Assembly (NCBI GenBank): GCA_913060665.1 | Contig: CAJXUY010000008.1 | Location: forward strand, 1-64,000 | Direction: 5' to 3' | DNA: 64,000 nucleotides | Origin: an uncultured Oleiphilaceae bacterium | GTDB lineage: Bacteria; Pseudomonadota; Gammaproteobacteria; Pseudomonadales; Oleiphilaceae | In this document: positions 55,805 through 64,000 of the stretch, piece by piece | Numbering within the stretch: position 1 is the stretch's first letter | Layout: each line of letters begins with the position of its first letter | Position numbers and translations under genes: made by a program | The notes under the pieces: generated by a model | Told to the model about the DNA's origin: nothing | Database searches by the model: none | The model's input: only the letters and a program-made list of their open reading frames with translations

Positions 55805-57319
55805 ATGAGTCATGATGTTAAAACACACTCCAGTTCATTGACCTTGAAGATTGGATTAGTCGTATTGGCGCTAGCAACCGGCGCGTTAGCTGTGCAGGCA
55901 TATAAAACCGTTTGGGCGCCTTATTCCGCCTATAAAGACCCTAGTCTTATGGGGTACCTAGATAACGAAAACCCTAAAAGTCTATCTGGGGGGGATAACA
56001 CTCATTTCCATGCCAGTAGTGGTGAAACGTTTGCACAAGAGATCCCCAATATGGGGTGGGGACTATCTGCTGCATTTGATCGGGGAGATGGTTTTTTTGA
56101 ACGCCCACTGCAACCTGCGTTGCCGGCAGGTTATTCAAGTAACAATGATGGCTTAGGCCCTCACTTCAGCGCCAATTTTTGCGAGGCATGTCATGCGGCT
56201 GATGGCCGTGGTGCGCCCCCTAAAAACGAATATGAACCCATCATGGAAGGCTTTGTGAGAGTGTCTATTCCAGGAACGGGGCCACATGGCGCGTCTCTTT
56301 CGCCTCCCGGTTATGGTCATCAGTTGAGTGATAAGGCGGTTGAAGGGGTTAAGCCAGAAGCACATGTTCGTGTTAAGTGGGTAGAAGCTGAAACAGGCGT
56401 TTTAGCGGGCGGAGAAGAATACAGCCTTCGAAAACCTGAGTTCATTATTAAAGATCTAGCCTATGGACCTTTGCCTGAAGATACCATGTACGAGATGCGT
56501 TTGGGGCCTCAGGTGTTTGGTTTGGGGTTGCTTGAAGCGATTACAGAAGACGATATGTTGGCCTGGTCTGATCCAAATGATGCCGATGGTGATGGTATAT
56601 CGGGGCGGGTTAATACGGTTTGGGACAGAGAGCGTGGCGGAAAAGCGATAGGCCGCTTTGGTTGGAAGGCAAACTCATTTGATCTGCGCCAGCAATCAGC
56701 AGAGGCCGCCTATTTTGACATGGGCTTAAACAATCCGTTGTTCTTTTATCGTTATGATGATCAGGCTAACGATCATAAAGCCCGACAAAATTGTGAGCCA
56801 GAGCAGCTAGATTGCTTACAGGCACAGCAGAGCGATGATTTTGAAATGACCCCTGCCCAGTTGGTGGATGTAACTGCGTACATGCAGACCTTGGGCGTTG
56901 TTTATCGCCGAGATGTTGATGACCCTGTTGCACTTCATGGTGAAGCTTTGTTTGCTGAAGCAGGTTGTATCGCATGCCACAAAACTAATATCACCACAGG
57001 GGAAAGTGAAATTTCTAGGTTAGAAAACCAGCTTATTCACCCATATACAGACTTGTTACTCCATGATATGGGGGAAGGCTTAGCAGGCCGACCTGACTTT
57101 GATGCAAGCCGAACAGAGTGGCGTACACAACCTTTGTGGGGGATTGGCCGTATTGAAATGGTGAATGGACATACTAACTTCTTGCATGATGGACGGGCTA
57201 GAAACATTCAAGAGGCGATACTATGGCATGGTGGCGAGGCTGAAAAAGCTAAGGGGTATTATAAAGACTTACCTCAGGTGGAGCGAGACGCGATGCTTCG
57301 TTTTATAAATAGTTTGTAA
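55805..57319 (+). CDS. Di-heme cytochrome / putative peroxidase of the COG3488 type
   Basis: A 504-aa secreted or membrane-anchored c-type cytochrome, with a hydrophobic segment at residues 10-30. The two heme-binding motifs are CEACH (about 125) and CIACH (about 388). The region NTVWDRERGGKAIGRFGWKA (shown in part) and GRFGWKA match the di-heme oxidoreductase family often found with iron-uptake proteins such as imelysin. It may oxidise ferrous iron for FTR1. The start is 14 bases after the previous gene. Confidence 0.85.
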   Translation: MSHDVKTHSSSLTLKIGLVVLALATGALAVQAYKTVWAPYSAYKDPSLMGYLDNENPKSLSGGDNTHFHASSGETFAQEIPNMGWGLSAAFDRGDGFFERPLQPALPAGYSSNNDGLGPHFSANFCEACHAADGRGAPPKNEYEPIMEGFVRVSIPGTGPHGASLSPPGYGHQLSDKAVEGVKPEAHVRVKWVEAETGVLAGGEEYSLRKPEFIIKDLAYGPLPEDTMYEMRLGPQVFGLGLLEAITEDDMLAWSDPNDADGDGISGRVNTVWDRERGGKAIGRFGWKANSFDLRQQSAEAAYFDMGLNNPLFFYRYDDQANDHKARQNCEPEQLDCLQAQQSDDFEMTPAQLVDVTAYMQTLGVVYRRDVDDPVALHGEALFAEAGCIACHKTNITTGESEISRLENQLIHPYTDLLLHDMGEGLAGRPDFDASRTEWRTQPLWGIGRIEMVNGHTNFLHDGRARNIQEAILWHGGEAEKAKGYYKDLPQVERDAMLRFINSL

Positions 57320-57423
57320 AGGTAGGCCAAAAACATTGCTAAACTTACAAATGTAAATAATAATGATTAGTATTGCTGTTTGCATTTGTGGGTTACTTTA
57401 TAATTTATTTTAGGGTATAGCGT

Positions 57424-57549
57424 ATGTGGCTGATTCCTGTTTTTTTCGTATTATCAGTGGTTGCACTTGTGGTTGTGAAAACTAAATATAAAGACGTTCG
57501 CTTAAGCTATTTACGCAGCCAAAAGTTATCTTTACGAAAACCCTACTGA
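57424..57549 (+). CDS. Candidate 41-aa single-helix membrane protein
   Basis: ATG at 57424 preceded by AGGG at about 8 bases; the frame ends at 57549, overlapping the convergent comF stop by 7 bases. It encodes a hydrophobic helix (MWLIPVFFVLSVVALVVV) and a basic tail. A TATAAT at 57399-57404 and a weak Fur-like sequence near 57354-57372 (12 of 19 matches) lie upstream. No family recognised. Confidence 0.45.
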   Translation: MWLIPVFFVLSVVALVVVKTKYKDVRLSYLRSQKLSLRKPY

Positions 57550-58328
57550 TTAAGTGGTGTTCTCGCCAAGCTCCATACCACTACTTCTTTTGCGCCCGCA
57601 CCGAGCAACTGTTTACTTAACAGCTCTGCCGTCACTCCGGTTGTGACGACATCATCAATCAGCGCGACCACTTCACCCTCTATGTTTTTTCTTATAACAA
57701 ACGCGTTTGCTAAGTTTTGCTGTCGTTGCTTTTTAGTTAATGAGGCCTGAGCGGGGTTGTTAAGTGTTCGCGCGATGCAACTGTTATCGATAGGAATGCC
57801 GAGTGCCCGACTTAGGTCTTTGCATATGTCGCCAGCTTGGTTAAAACCTCTTGAATAAAGCTTATCGATATGAAGTGGAACGGGAACCAGCTTGTCAGGT
57901 TTTATCAGTTGGCGGTTTTTAATTTTATCACTGATCGTCTCGGCGGTTATCGTGGATAGCAACTTTCCCAGGTGCCGTTTGTTGTTATATTTAAACTCAC
58001 TGATCAACACATTGACGGGAAATGTGTAACAAAATGCCGAAAAGCATTGAGTGTTACTCGGGCTGCTTTTTATACATTCACCACAGATTTTTTTGCTATC
58101 TGTATTTTCGGTCGTTAAGGGAAGTGGGATAGCGCAGCGTGCACAACTTGCGTGGTTGAAGGGCAGGTCGTGCAGGCAGCCTTCACAGATAGGTTTGCTT
58201 TGGTAGACAGTCGCGCCGCAGAGATAGCAATGTTTTTGGCTAATAGCTTCTTTAATTGATCGTTTTGGGAAAAACCTGTTAACCATTTGTCTAAAATTGG
58301 TTGACAGCTTCCTTGCCTTGTTTATCAT
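57543..58328 (-). CDS. comF: ComF family phosphoribosyltransferase-like protein
   Basis: A 261-aa protein linked to natural transformation in Bacillus and Haemophilus. The N-terminal zinc-finger region has paired Cys motifs (CYLCG, CEGC, CARC, CGEC). The C-terminal PRTase-like domain has the PRPP-binding motif VALIDDVVTTGVTAE. It is divergent from bioB, the order seen in many Pseudomonas-like genomes. Confidence 0.93.
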   Translation of the reverse strand: MINKARKLSTNFRQMVNRFFPKRSIKEAISQKHCYLCGATVYQSKPICEGCLHDLPFNHASCARCAIPLPLTTENTDSKKICGECIKSSPSNTQCFSAFCYTFPVNVLISEFKYNNKRHLGKLLSTITAETISDKIKNRQLIKPDKLVPVPLHIDKLYSRGFNQAGDICKDLSRALGIPIDNSCIARTLNNPAQASLTKKQRQQNLANAFVIRKNIEGEVVALIDDVVTTGVTAELLSKQLLGAGAKEVVVWSLARTPLNQ

Positions 58329-58376
58329 ATCTCATCCTGAGAGGTGGATGGACGGGTTTTATTACCCAGCCATCTA

Positions 58377-58415
58377 AATGTTGATTCGCTATTTTAACCG
58401 TTTTTTATCAACATT
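58377..58415. promoter_or_regulatory. Inverted repeat in the comF-bioB region
   Basis: A perfect 9-bp inverted repeat (AATGTTGAT at 58377-58385, ATCAACATT at 58407-58415) with a 21-base spacer lies between the divergent genes. It does not fit the BirA operator layout, so its regulator is unknown. Confidence 0.4.
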
Positions 58416-58461
58416 GACCCAATTAAATCGTGTTCTATTTAACGTGTTTAGAGGCCAGACT

Positions 58462-59511
58462 ATGATGACTACCGCAATTCGCCACGATTGGAGTGTTACC
58501 GAAGTGGAAGCGTTGTTAGCGTTGCCATTTAACGATTTGATGTTTAAAGCCCAATCGGCTCATAGGGAGTATTTTGATCCCAATGCGGTTCAAATAAGCA
58601 CGTTATTATCGATTAAAACAGGTTCTTGTCCTGAAGATTGTAAATACTGCCCTCAAAGCGCTCATTACAATACAGGCCTTGAGAAAGAAAAACTGCTAGA
58701 GATTGAGAAAGTCATTAAAGCGGCCAAAGAAGCTAAAGAGAATGGTTCTAGCCGTTTCTGTATGGGGGCCGCATGGCGTAACCCTAATGATCGTGACATG
58801 CCGCTGGTATTGGATATGGTTAAGCAGGTCAAATCTATGGGGATGGAAACCTGCATGACGCTAGGAATGCTAACAGAAGGTCAGGCAGACACTCTGGCCG
58901 AAGCAGGTCTCGACTATTATAACCATAACCTAGATACCTCAGAGCAGCACTACGAGAACATCATTACCACACGAACCTACTCAGATCGCCTGAATACACT
59001 GGCCAATGTTCGTAAGTCGGGTATGAAGGTATGTAGTGGTGGTATTTTAGGCTTGGGTGAGACGGTGACTGATCGTGCCGCTATGTTGGCGCAGTTAGCC
59101 AATATGGAAACCCAACCAGAAAGTGTACCTATTAATATGCTGGTTAAGGTTGAAGGCACACCGATGGATCATGCTGATGATGTGGACCCCATCGAGTTTG
59201 TTCGTACTATAGCGGTTGCGCGCATATTGATGCCAGCTTCCCATGTTCGCTTATCAGCGGGCCGAGAAGATATGACCGATGAAATGCAGGCGCTTTGTTT
59301 CTTGGCGGGTGCTAACTCAATTTTTTACGGTTGCAAGCTTTTAACCACGGCTAACCCTTCTGAAAATGAAGATATGCAGCTGTTTAAGCGATTAGGTATT
59401 CATCCAGAACATAAGCAAGAGTCAAAGCCGGAAGAAGAGCAAGATGAGGCACTGGCTGATGCGCTTGAGCATGAAAAACACAAGCATATTTTTTATGATG
59501 CGGCTCGATAG
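58462..59511 (+). CDS. bioB: Biotin synthase
   Basis: Radical SAM enzyme that inserts sulfur into dethiobiotin, 349 aa. The [4Fe-4S] motif is CPEDCKYC (Cys-X3-Cys-X2-Cys), followed by PQSAHYNTG. Further blocks are YNHNLDTS and the [2Fe-2S] ligand Arg region [10 protein letters not shown]. The ATG at 58462 has GAGG 7 bases upstream. The longer frame from 58378 lies in the promoter region. The C-terminus carries an acidic, Glu/His-rich tail. First gene of bioBFHCD. Confidence 0.97.
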   Translation: MMTTAIRHDWSVTEVEALLALPFNDLMFKAQSAHREYFDPNAVQISTLLSIKTGSCPEDCKYCPQSAHYNTGLEKEKLLEIEKVIKAAKEAKENGSSRFCMGAAWRNPNDRDMPLVLDMVKQVKSMGMETCMTLGMLTEGQADTLAEAGLDYYNHNLDTSEQHYENIITTRTYSDRLNTLANVRKSGMKVCSGGILGLGETVTDRAAMLAQLANMETQPESVPINMLVKVEGTPMDHADDVDPIEFVRTIAVARILMPASHVRLSAGREDMTDEMQALCFLAGANSIFYGCKLLTTANPSENEDMQLFKRLGIHPEHKQESKPEEEQDEALADALEHEKHKHIFYDAAR

Positions 59512-59558
59512 GACACTAACTGACTTGACCTAATCTGGTTTGAATAAGGAGGTATCCT

Positions 59559-60725
59559 GTGGGGTTTGAATCTTTAGCGTCCGAATTGGCGTCGCGAAAG
59601 CAAAAACATTTGTATCGCAAACGGCGTTTATTGCAATCTCCACAGGGTACCGAAATTCAGTTAGACGATAAACATTTTTTAGCCTTCTGCAATAACGATT
59701 ATCTAGGGCTTGCGAATCACCCTGAGGTCGTGAAAGCTTTCCAAAAAGCGACTAATGAATGTGGTATCGGAGGTGGTGCCTCGCACTTGGTTAACGGGCA
59801 TCATCAGCAACACCATCAACTGGAAGAAGAGCTAGCTGAATTTACCGGGCGTGACCGGGTTCTGTTGTTTTCAAATGGTTATATGGCCAATATTGGTGCG
59901 GTTAATGCGCTTTTGGGTAAAGGGGATTTAGTTCTCGAAGATCGCTTGAATCATGCCTCTTTGTTGGATGGAGGTCTTCTAAGTGGCGCTCGATTTCAAC
60001 GCTATCAGCATGCAAGTAACGATAGTTTATCTCAATTTTTATCCAAACCCCGTCCTGAAAATAATCGTACGCTCGTGGTCACCGATGGTGTCTTTAGCAT
60101 GGATGGCGACATTCCTCCTTTGCCTGATCTTGTCAAAACCTGTCGAAAAAATAATGCTTGGGTCATGGTCGATGATGCTCATGGCTTTGGAACCATGGGG
60201 AAAAACGGCGGAGGCTGTGTCGAGCACTTTGGGCTTGAGCAAGATGATGTGCAGGTTTTGGTGGGTACATTAGGCAAAGCGTTCGGCACAGCCGGTGCCT
60301 TTGTCGCAGGTAGTGAGCTATTAGTTGAAACACTGATTCAGAATGCACGGACTTATATTTATACCACGGCTATGCCGCCCGCCATTGCTGCAGCCACTCG
60401 AGTGAGTTTGAAACTGTTACAAACCGAGCATTGGCGGCGAGAGCGTCTGGCTGAGCTGATTAGTCGCTTTCGTATGGGGGCGCACCAGCTAGGTTACGAA
60501 TTGATGGACTCTGCTAGCCCTATCCAGCCTATCTTGATCGGAAACGAAGAAAAAGCACTCAAGTTGGCAGCTTGGCTCGAAGAACAAGGCGTATTGATTA
60601 CCGCCATTAGACCTCCGACGGTACCCAAAGGAACTGCTCGGTTACGGGTAACGTTGTGTGCAGAGCATACCGAACAGCAGGTCGATAGACTGCTTGATTT
60701 GCTTAATCAGGCAAGATCCCGATGA
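59559..60725 (+). CDS. bioF: 8-amino-7-oxononanoate synthase
   Basis: PLP-dependent alpha-oxoamine synthase joining pimeloyl-ACP and alanine, 388 aa. The PLP lysine is in [11 protein letters not shown], and the phosphate-binding and Asp/His residues in [10 protein letters not shown] and VDDAHGFG. The start is GTG with a strong AAGGAGG upstream. It overlaps bioH by 4 bases. Confidence 0.97.
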   Translation: MGFESLASELASRKQKHLYRKRRLLQSPQGTEIQLDDKHFLAFCNNDYLGLANHPEVVKAFQKATNECGIGGGASHLVNGHHQQHHQLEEELAEFTGRDRVLLFSNGYMANIGAVNALLGKGDLVLEDRLNHASLLDGGLLSGARFQRYQHASNDSLSQFLSKPRPENNRTLVVTDGVFSMDGDIPPLPDLVKTCRKNNAWVMVDDAHGFGTMGKNGGGCVEHFGLEQDDVQVLVGTLGKAFGTAGAFVAGSELLVETLIQNARTYIYTTAMPPAIAAATRVSLKLLQTEHWRRERLAELISRFRMGAHQLGYELMDSASPIQPILIGNEEKALKLAAWLEEQGVLITAIRPPTVPKGTARLRVTLCAEHTEQQVDRLLDLLNQARSR

Positions 60726-61456
60726 ATATTGTGATTCTTAATGGCTGGGCCATGCCTTCTGGTATTTGGGCTCAATTTTGTGATTTGCTCAAATCCAGCA
60801 TCACCTATACAACTTGTCGTGTGATCGACATTGATCGAAGCTTTAATGCTAGTGAATGGATGGAGTACCTAGATGATCTTATCGAACCTGATACGTTACT
60901 AATAGGTTGGTCTCTGGGTGGAATGCTGGCACTTGAATACGCGCATCAGTACCCAGAAAAATTACGGGGTATTTGTTCGCTACAAATGAACCCAAAATTT
61001 GTAGCGGCTTCCGATTGGCCATCCGGGATGGCTGCTGAAACCTTTCAAGCGTTTAAGCTGCTAGCCAATAGTGAAGAGCAAACCGACATTAAGCGTTTGA
61101 TTAGCCAGTTTTCTTTTTTGGTTACCGCAAAAGGAGTTGATGCGTTAGGTGATTTAAAAGCGCTAAAAGTAAGGTTTTCCGTTGGTGCTATTCCTTCTGT
61201 AGATGTTCTGTCTAGGAGTCTTGAGCTACTTGAGTTGCTTGATGTTAGAGACAAAATAAGCACTCTGACAGTACCTCAACTTCACCTTTTGGGTGAGAGA
61301 GATCAATTAGTCCCCAGTTCAGTGTTTAAATCGTTAGCGAGCTTGAATGGTCGCGCACATGTCGAGGTGCTGGATGGTGTATCCCATTGCCCTTGTTACA
61401 GTGCTTCAGAGCGAATGGTTGCAAGAATAGCTGCATTTTCAGGAGGTTTGAATTGA
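60722..61456 (+). CDS. bioH: Pimeloyl-ACP methyl ester carboxylesterase
   Basis: Alpha/beta hydrolase that removes the methyl group from pimeloyl-ACP methyl ester, 244 aa. The nucleophile elbow is GWSLGGML (Ser about residue 61) and the closing His lies in DGVSHCP. Being inside the bio operon, between bioF and bioC, supports the BioH role. It overlaps bioF and bioC. Confidence 0.93.
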   Translation: MNIVILNGWAMPSGIWAQFCDLLKSSITYTTCRVIDIDRSFNASEWMEYLDDLIEPDTLLIGWSLGGMLALEYAHQYPEKLRGICSLQMNPKFVAASDWPSGMAAETFQAFKLLANSEEQTDIKRLISQFSFLVTAKGVDALGDLKALKVRFSVGAIPSVDVLSRSLELLELLDVRDKISTLTVPQLHLLGERDQLVPSSVFKSLASLNGRAHVEVLDGVSHCPCYSASERMVARIAAFSGGLN

Positions 61457-62244
61457 ACGCGATGGAAAAACGACAGGTTGCTGAATCATTTGGGCGTGCA
61501 GCGGGGAGTTATGACAAAGTCGCCTATTTTCAGCGCAATGTTGGCTATCGATTACTGGAACTGATTCCCCGAGAGGGCTGGTTAAGGCCTAATGGTACGC
61601 GAGTTGATTTAGGCTGTGGGACGGGCTACTTTACGCCAAAATTGCAAAATGGCGACCATCAAGTTATGGGTGTCGATCTTTCAGAAGGGATGGTTACTCA
61701 TGCGCGCGAACATCGGGTTGGTGATATTAGTTGGGTGGTGGGTGATGCCGAAATACTCCCTTTCGCAGATAACTCTGTAGACCTTATTTTCTCAAGCTTA
61801 GCGGTTCAGTGGTGTAGCAGCTATCAGCAACTTTTTTCTGAGCTTTTTCGCGTATTGAAACCAGGGGGTGTTGTTGCTTTGTCAACCCTGTTACAAGGAA
61901 CGCTTAGAGAGCTGGAGGCCGCGTGGCAAGAGGTCGATAGTTATCGGCATGTAAATGTTTTTGCTGATAGCTGCGATATTGAAACCGCTTACGATTTGGC
62001 GGGGTTTGAGTCATTACAAAAGGTCCAGTACACCGATGTATTAGTGTTTGATACTGTCAAATCTCTGACCCGAGAACTAAAGATGCTAGGTGCCCACAAC
62101 GTCAATGAGGGGCGGCCTCTAAAGGTTACTGGGCGGGAGCGAGTCTTGCGATTTAAGCAAGCCTATGAGAAATACAGGCGGGAAGATGGCTGCTTGCCGG
62201 CTAGTTACGAAGTATTGTTATCCGTGTTAGAAAAACCAGAGTAG
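61453..62244 (+). CDS. bioC: Malonyl-ACP O-methyltransferase
   Basis: SAM-dependent methyltransferase that starts pimelate synthesis by masking malonyl-ACP, 263 aa. The SAM motif is VDLGCGTGYFTPKL, with SFGRAAGSYDKVAYFQR at the N-terminus. The TTG at 61453 has AGGAGG 6 bases before it and overlaps the bioH stop (TTGA). The ATG at 61462 would be 15 bases from that site, and the longer frame from 61387 is rejected. Confidence 0.94.
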   Translation: MNAMEKRQVAESFGRAAGSYDKVAYFQRNVGYRLLELIPREGWLRPNGTRVDLGCGTGYFTPKLQNGDHQVMGVDLSEGMVTHAREHRVGDISWVVGDAEILPFADNSVDLIFSSLAVQWCSSYQQLFSELFRVLKPGGVVALSTLLQGTLRELEAAWQEVDSYRHVNVFADSCDIETAYDLAGFESLQKVQYTDVLVFDTVKSLTRELKMLGAHNVNEGRPLKVTGRERVLRFKQAYEKYRREDGCLPASYEVLLSVLEKPE

Positions 62245-62257
62245 CGAGGAAGTTCGA

Positions 62258-62950
62258 ATGGCCAAAACGTTTTTTGTAACAGGTACCGATACTGATGTAG
62301 GCAAGACAGTTGTGTCTGCAGCGTTACTTCAGGCAGCCAAAAATAAAGGCTTGAAAACATTAGCCATAAAGCCTGTAGCTGCGGGTTGCGATAATACAGA
62401 CGAAGGGTTGAGAAATGATGATGCACTGCTGCTTCAAAAGCATATGACCCTTGATTTGGCGTATGAGCAAGTCAACCCTATTGCATTAGAAGCGCCTGCT
62501 GCTCCGCATATTGTCGCGGCAAGTGTAGGTAAATCATTGTCTGTATCGCGTCTAGTAGGCTTTTGTCGAGGCGCTTTGATGACAAAGCATGATTTCTCAT
62601 TGATTGAAGGGGCAGGCGGATGGCGAGTTCCGTTGAATGCGCGTGAAACGTTAGCTGATCTACCGCGTGAAATGAATATCCCTGTAATTTTAGTGGTATC
62701 GATAAAGCTTGGGTGTATCAATCATGCATTGTTAACGGCTGAGTCTATTCAGAGAGATGGCTTGGTATTAGCCGGGTGGGTCGCTAACAGCGTAGGGCGG
62801 GAGGCTATTGATTTTGAGAATGAAAATATAGCTACGTTAAACGCGTTGGTTCCCGCACCTTGTTTGGGGATACTGCCTTATTCTTCTCCTTTATCGATTG
62901 AAAAACTGTCTGAGTGCTTGTCCGTTGAGTCCTTGATAGAAGGTGCCTGA
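62258..62950 (+). CDS. bioD: ATP-dependent dethiobiotin synthetase
   Basis: Closes the ureido ring to make dethiobiotin, 230 aa. The P-loop is VTGTDTDVGKTVV, and IKPVAAGC and EGAGGWRVPL are conserved. Last gene of the bio operon. The 119-base gap that follows has no recognised terminator. Confidence 0.96.
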   Translation: MAKTFFVTGTDTDVGKTVVSAALLQAAKNKGLKTLAIKPVAAGCDNTDEGLRNDDALLLQKHMTLDLAYEQVNPIALEAPAAPHIVAASVGKSLSVSRLVGFCRGALMTKHDFSLIEGAGGWRVPLNARETLADLPREMNIPVILVVSIKLGCINHALLTAESIQRDGLVLAGWVANSVGREAIDFENENIATLNALVPAPCLGILPYSSPLSIEKLSECLSVESLIEGA

Positions 62951-63069
62951 ACGCCTGATTGGTTGAAAAATAGTCAATTTAGTGCTTTAATTACAGTCAG
63001 TAGTCTTGTGTCTGGGGTTTGATGAGTGAATCTGATCCAGATATAAAGTAGTCGTATTGAGGTGGCTTT

Positions 63070-63303
63070 ATGAACATTGGTTCAGTATTAAATACCGGTA
63101 TACAGGGAGTCCAAGCGGGTGTTCGTGGTATGGAACAGTCTGCGCAAGAGATTGTGAAGGCGGGTTCTGGCGAGAACGCTAGCGGGGATTTTATCGAACC
63201 GATTATGGACCTTAAGCTTTATGAAAACAGTGTAGAGGCATCTACTAAGGTCGTTAAAGCGGCTGATGAGATGATTGGCACATTGCTCGATACGATGGCA
63301 TAA
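63070..63303 (+). CDS. Short protein resembling the C-terminal part of flagellar rod/hook proteins
   Basis: A 77-aa protein. The C-terminal half (DLKLYENSVEASTKVVKAADEMIGTLLD) resembles the terminal coiled coil of flagellar rod/hook proteins. The N-terminus (GSVLNTGIQGVQAGVRGMEQSAQEI) resembles their start, with the middle missing. It may be a compact filament-like protein. No flagellar operon is seen in this window. Function is unknown. Confidence 0.7.
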   Translation: MNIGSVLNTGIQGVQAGVRGMEQSAQEIVKAGSGENASGDFIEPIMDLKLYENSVEASTKVVKAADEMIGTLLDTMA

Positions 63304-63353
63304 GCTTAATTAATGGTTGAGTTGTATTGGATAATTGAGTTTAAGAAGGGGGG

Positions 63354-64000
63354 GTGAAGTCGTTGCAGATTTCAAATGCTAGTGTTCCTTTCCCAAATGC
63401 AGTCGCACCATTCTCTCCAACAGTGGATCAGCCCAGCTCGGGCGTTACAAAAGATATATTAGTGTCCAGTTTTGCACCTCTCAGTGAAAGTCAGTCACTA
63501 GCACCCTCTCAAAATAGTTTAAGTGAAAAAGCGATTGTATATAGCCCTCAATCTCTTGTTCAGTCAGCCCCTACTAATAACCCTATCGCCCCCTCTCTCT
63601 CAAAAACAGAGCCAAAAACAGAAGCGGTATATGATCAGTTGACTGAAACTGTGCCGGGTGAACCTTCGTCAGATAGTGAACAAGTGTCGCCAGGCATTGG
63701 CAATACAGATACTCAGCCAAGTGACGGTATTTTCGTTGATGGCGCTTCGAATGATAGCTCCAAAGCGATTTCTAAAGAGATTGAAGAGGAAACTCAGTCT
63801 GTTGGGGGGGCTGCGGCAGAGCCTTCTGATGATTCAAGGTCACCGGAGCCGACCTCTTCAGTTGGCCTAACGCCCGATGAGCAAGCAATTGTTGGAGAGT
63901 TGGCCGCACGCGATCGTGAGGTGCGTACTCACGAGCAACAGCATCAGGCTGTAGGTGGGCAGTATGCCGGAGCGGCCAGTTTTTCTTATCAAACGGGGCC
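63354..64000 (+). CDS. SprA-like putative metalloprotease, 3' end outside the window
   Basis: Partial gene. A GTG at 63354 with AAGAAGG just before it opens a frame that runs to the window end (about 215 codons). The first 170 residues are Ser/Pro/Thr/Glu-rich and disordered. Near the edge is LAARDREVRTHEQQHQAVGG, which holds an HExxH zinc motif (HEQQH) and matches the SprA-like/CJM1_0395-type family. Activity is unproved. Confidence 0.75.
   Translation, partial: MKSLQISNASVPFPNAVAPFSPTVDQPSSGVTKDILVSSFAPLSESQSLAPSQNSLSEKAIVYSPQSLVQSAPTNNPIAPSLSKTEPKTEAVYDQLTETVPGEPSSDSEQVSPGIGNTDTQPSDGIFVDGASNDSSKAISKEIEEETQSVGGAAAEPSDDSRSPEPTSSVGLTPDEQAIVGELAARDREVRTHEQQHQAVGGQYAGAASFSYQTG

Noticed and set aside
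57354..57372. Fur box before the 41-aa frame
   Set aside because: Only about 12 of 19 bases match the consensus; too weak to call alone.
58377..58415. BirA operator before bioB
   Set aside because: The inverted repeat has the wrong sequence and arm orientation for known BirA sites.

Overview
This 64 kb window looks like chromosome of a moderately AT-rich, probably marine gammaproteobacterium. The evidence is the set of gene neighbourhoods: gpmI-envC-ctpA-polysaccharide deacetylase divergent from rhodanese-grxC-secB, asmA-mutY, hisBHF, mpl-ubiX, and comF next to bioBFHCD. These orders are typical of Pseudomonadales, Oceanospirillales and Marinobacter-like genomes. The exact genus cannot be told from the sequence. 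I saw no transposase, integrase, phage gene or CRISPR array.

Layout. 0-9 kb: HAD hydrolase, tRNA-Phe, yggX, a REC-GGDEF diguanylate cyclase, mutY, asmA, an SRPBCC protein, then hisB-hisH-hisF with hisA absent from its usual place. 9-17.5 kb: a CheW/CZB protein and the gpmI-envC-ctpA-deacetylase block, facing rhodanese-grxC-secB and convergent with trmL. 17.5-29 kb: a thiolase, a pteridine-reductase-like SDR, cca, two divergent solute-binding proteins, DUF1289, mpl-ubiX, a HugZ-like protein, a TSUP transporter and a GMC oxidoreductase. 29-32.5 kb: EfpL and a corrinoid block, cobQ, a QueG/MMACHC-like Fe-S protein and cobO. 32.5-34 kb: bfd with a Fur box, then two bacterioferritin subunits with complementary active sites.

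34.2-57.5 kb is the most unusual region. It encodes a complete-looking but atypical type IV filament system (type II secretion / type IV pilus family): a GspC/PilP-like protein, a secretin with a long C-terminal extension, a lipoprotein, a pilin with a 42-residue leader, a GspL/PilM-PilN-like fusion carrying MshEN-like repeats, a PilO/GspM-like protein, a PilT-like ATPase, two GspE/PilB-like ATPases, a GspF/PilC platform protein and two more prepilins. It is followed by MoxR-DUF58-transglutaminase-like genes (the last lacking the catalytic Cys), an FTR1 iron permease, an unknown membrane protein and a di-heme cytochrome. Fur-like boxes lie before the GspC-like gene (about 34.2 kb), before a small gene at 37.5 kb, and before moxR (49.75 kb). 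I infer an iron-starvation-induced envelope/filament system tied to iron uptake. I cannot match it to a described system.

57.5-64 kb: a small membrane protein, comF, the biotin operon bioB-bioF-bioH-bioC-bioD, a short flagellar-rod-like protein and the start of a SprA-like putative metalloprotease cut by the window edge.

Several genes were placed at starts chosen by Shine-Dalgarno position or signal peptide rather than the longest reading frame. Three small genes (21, 55 and 41 codons) are proposed from ribosome binding sites and context.
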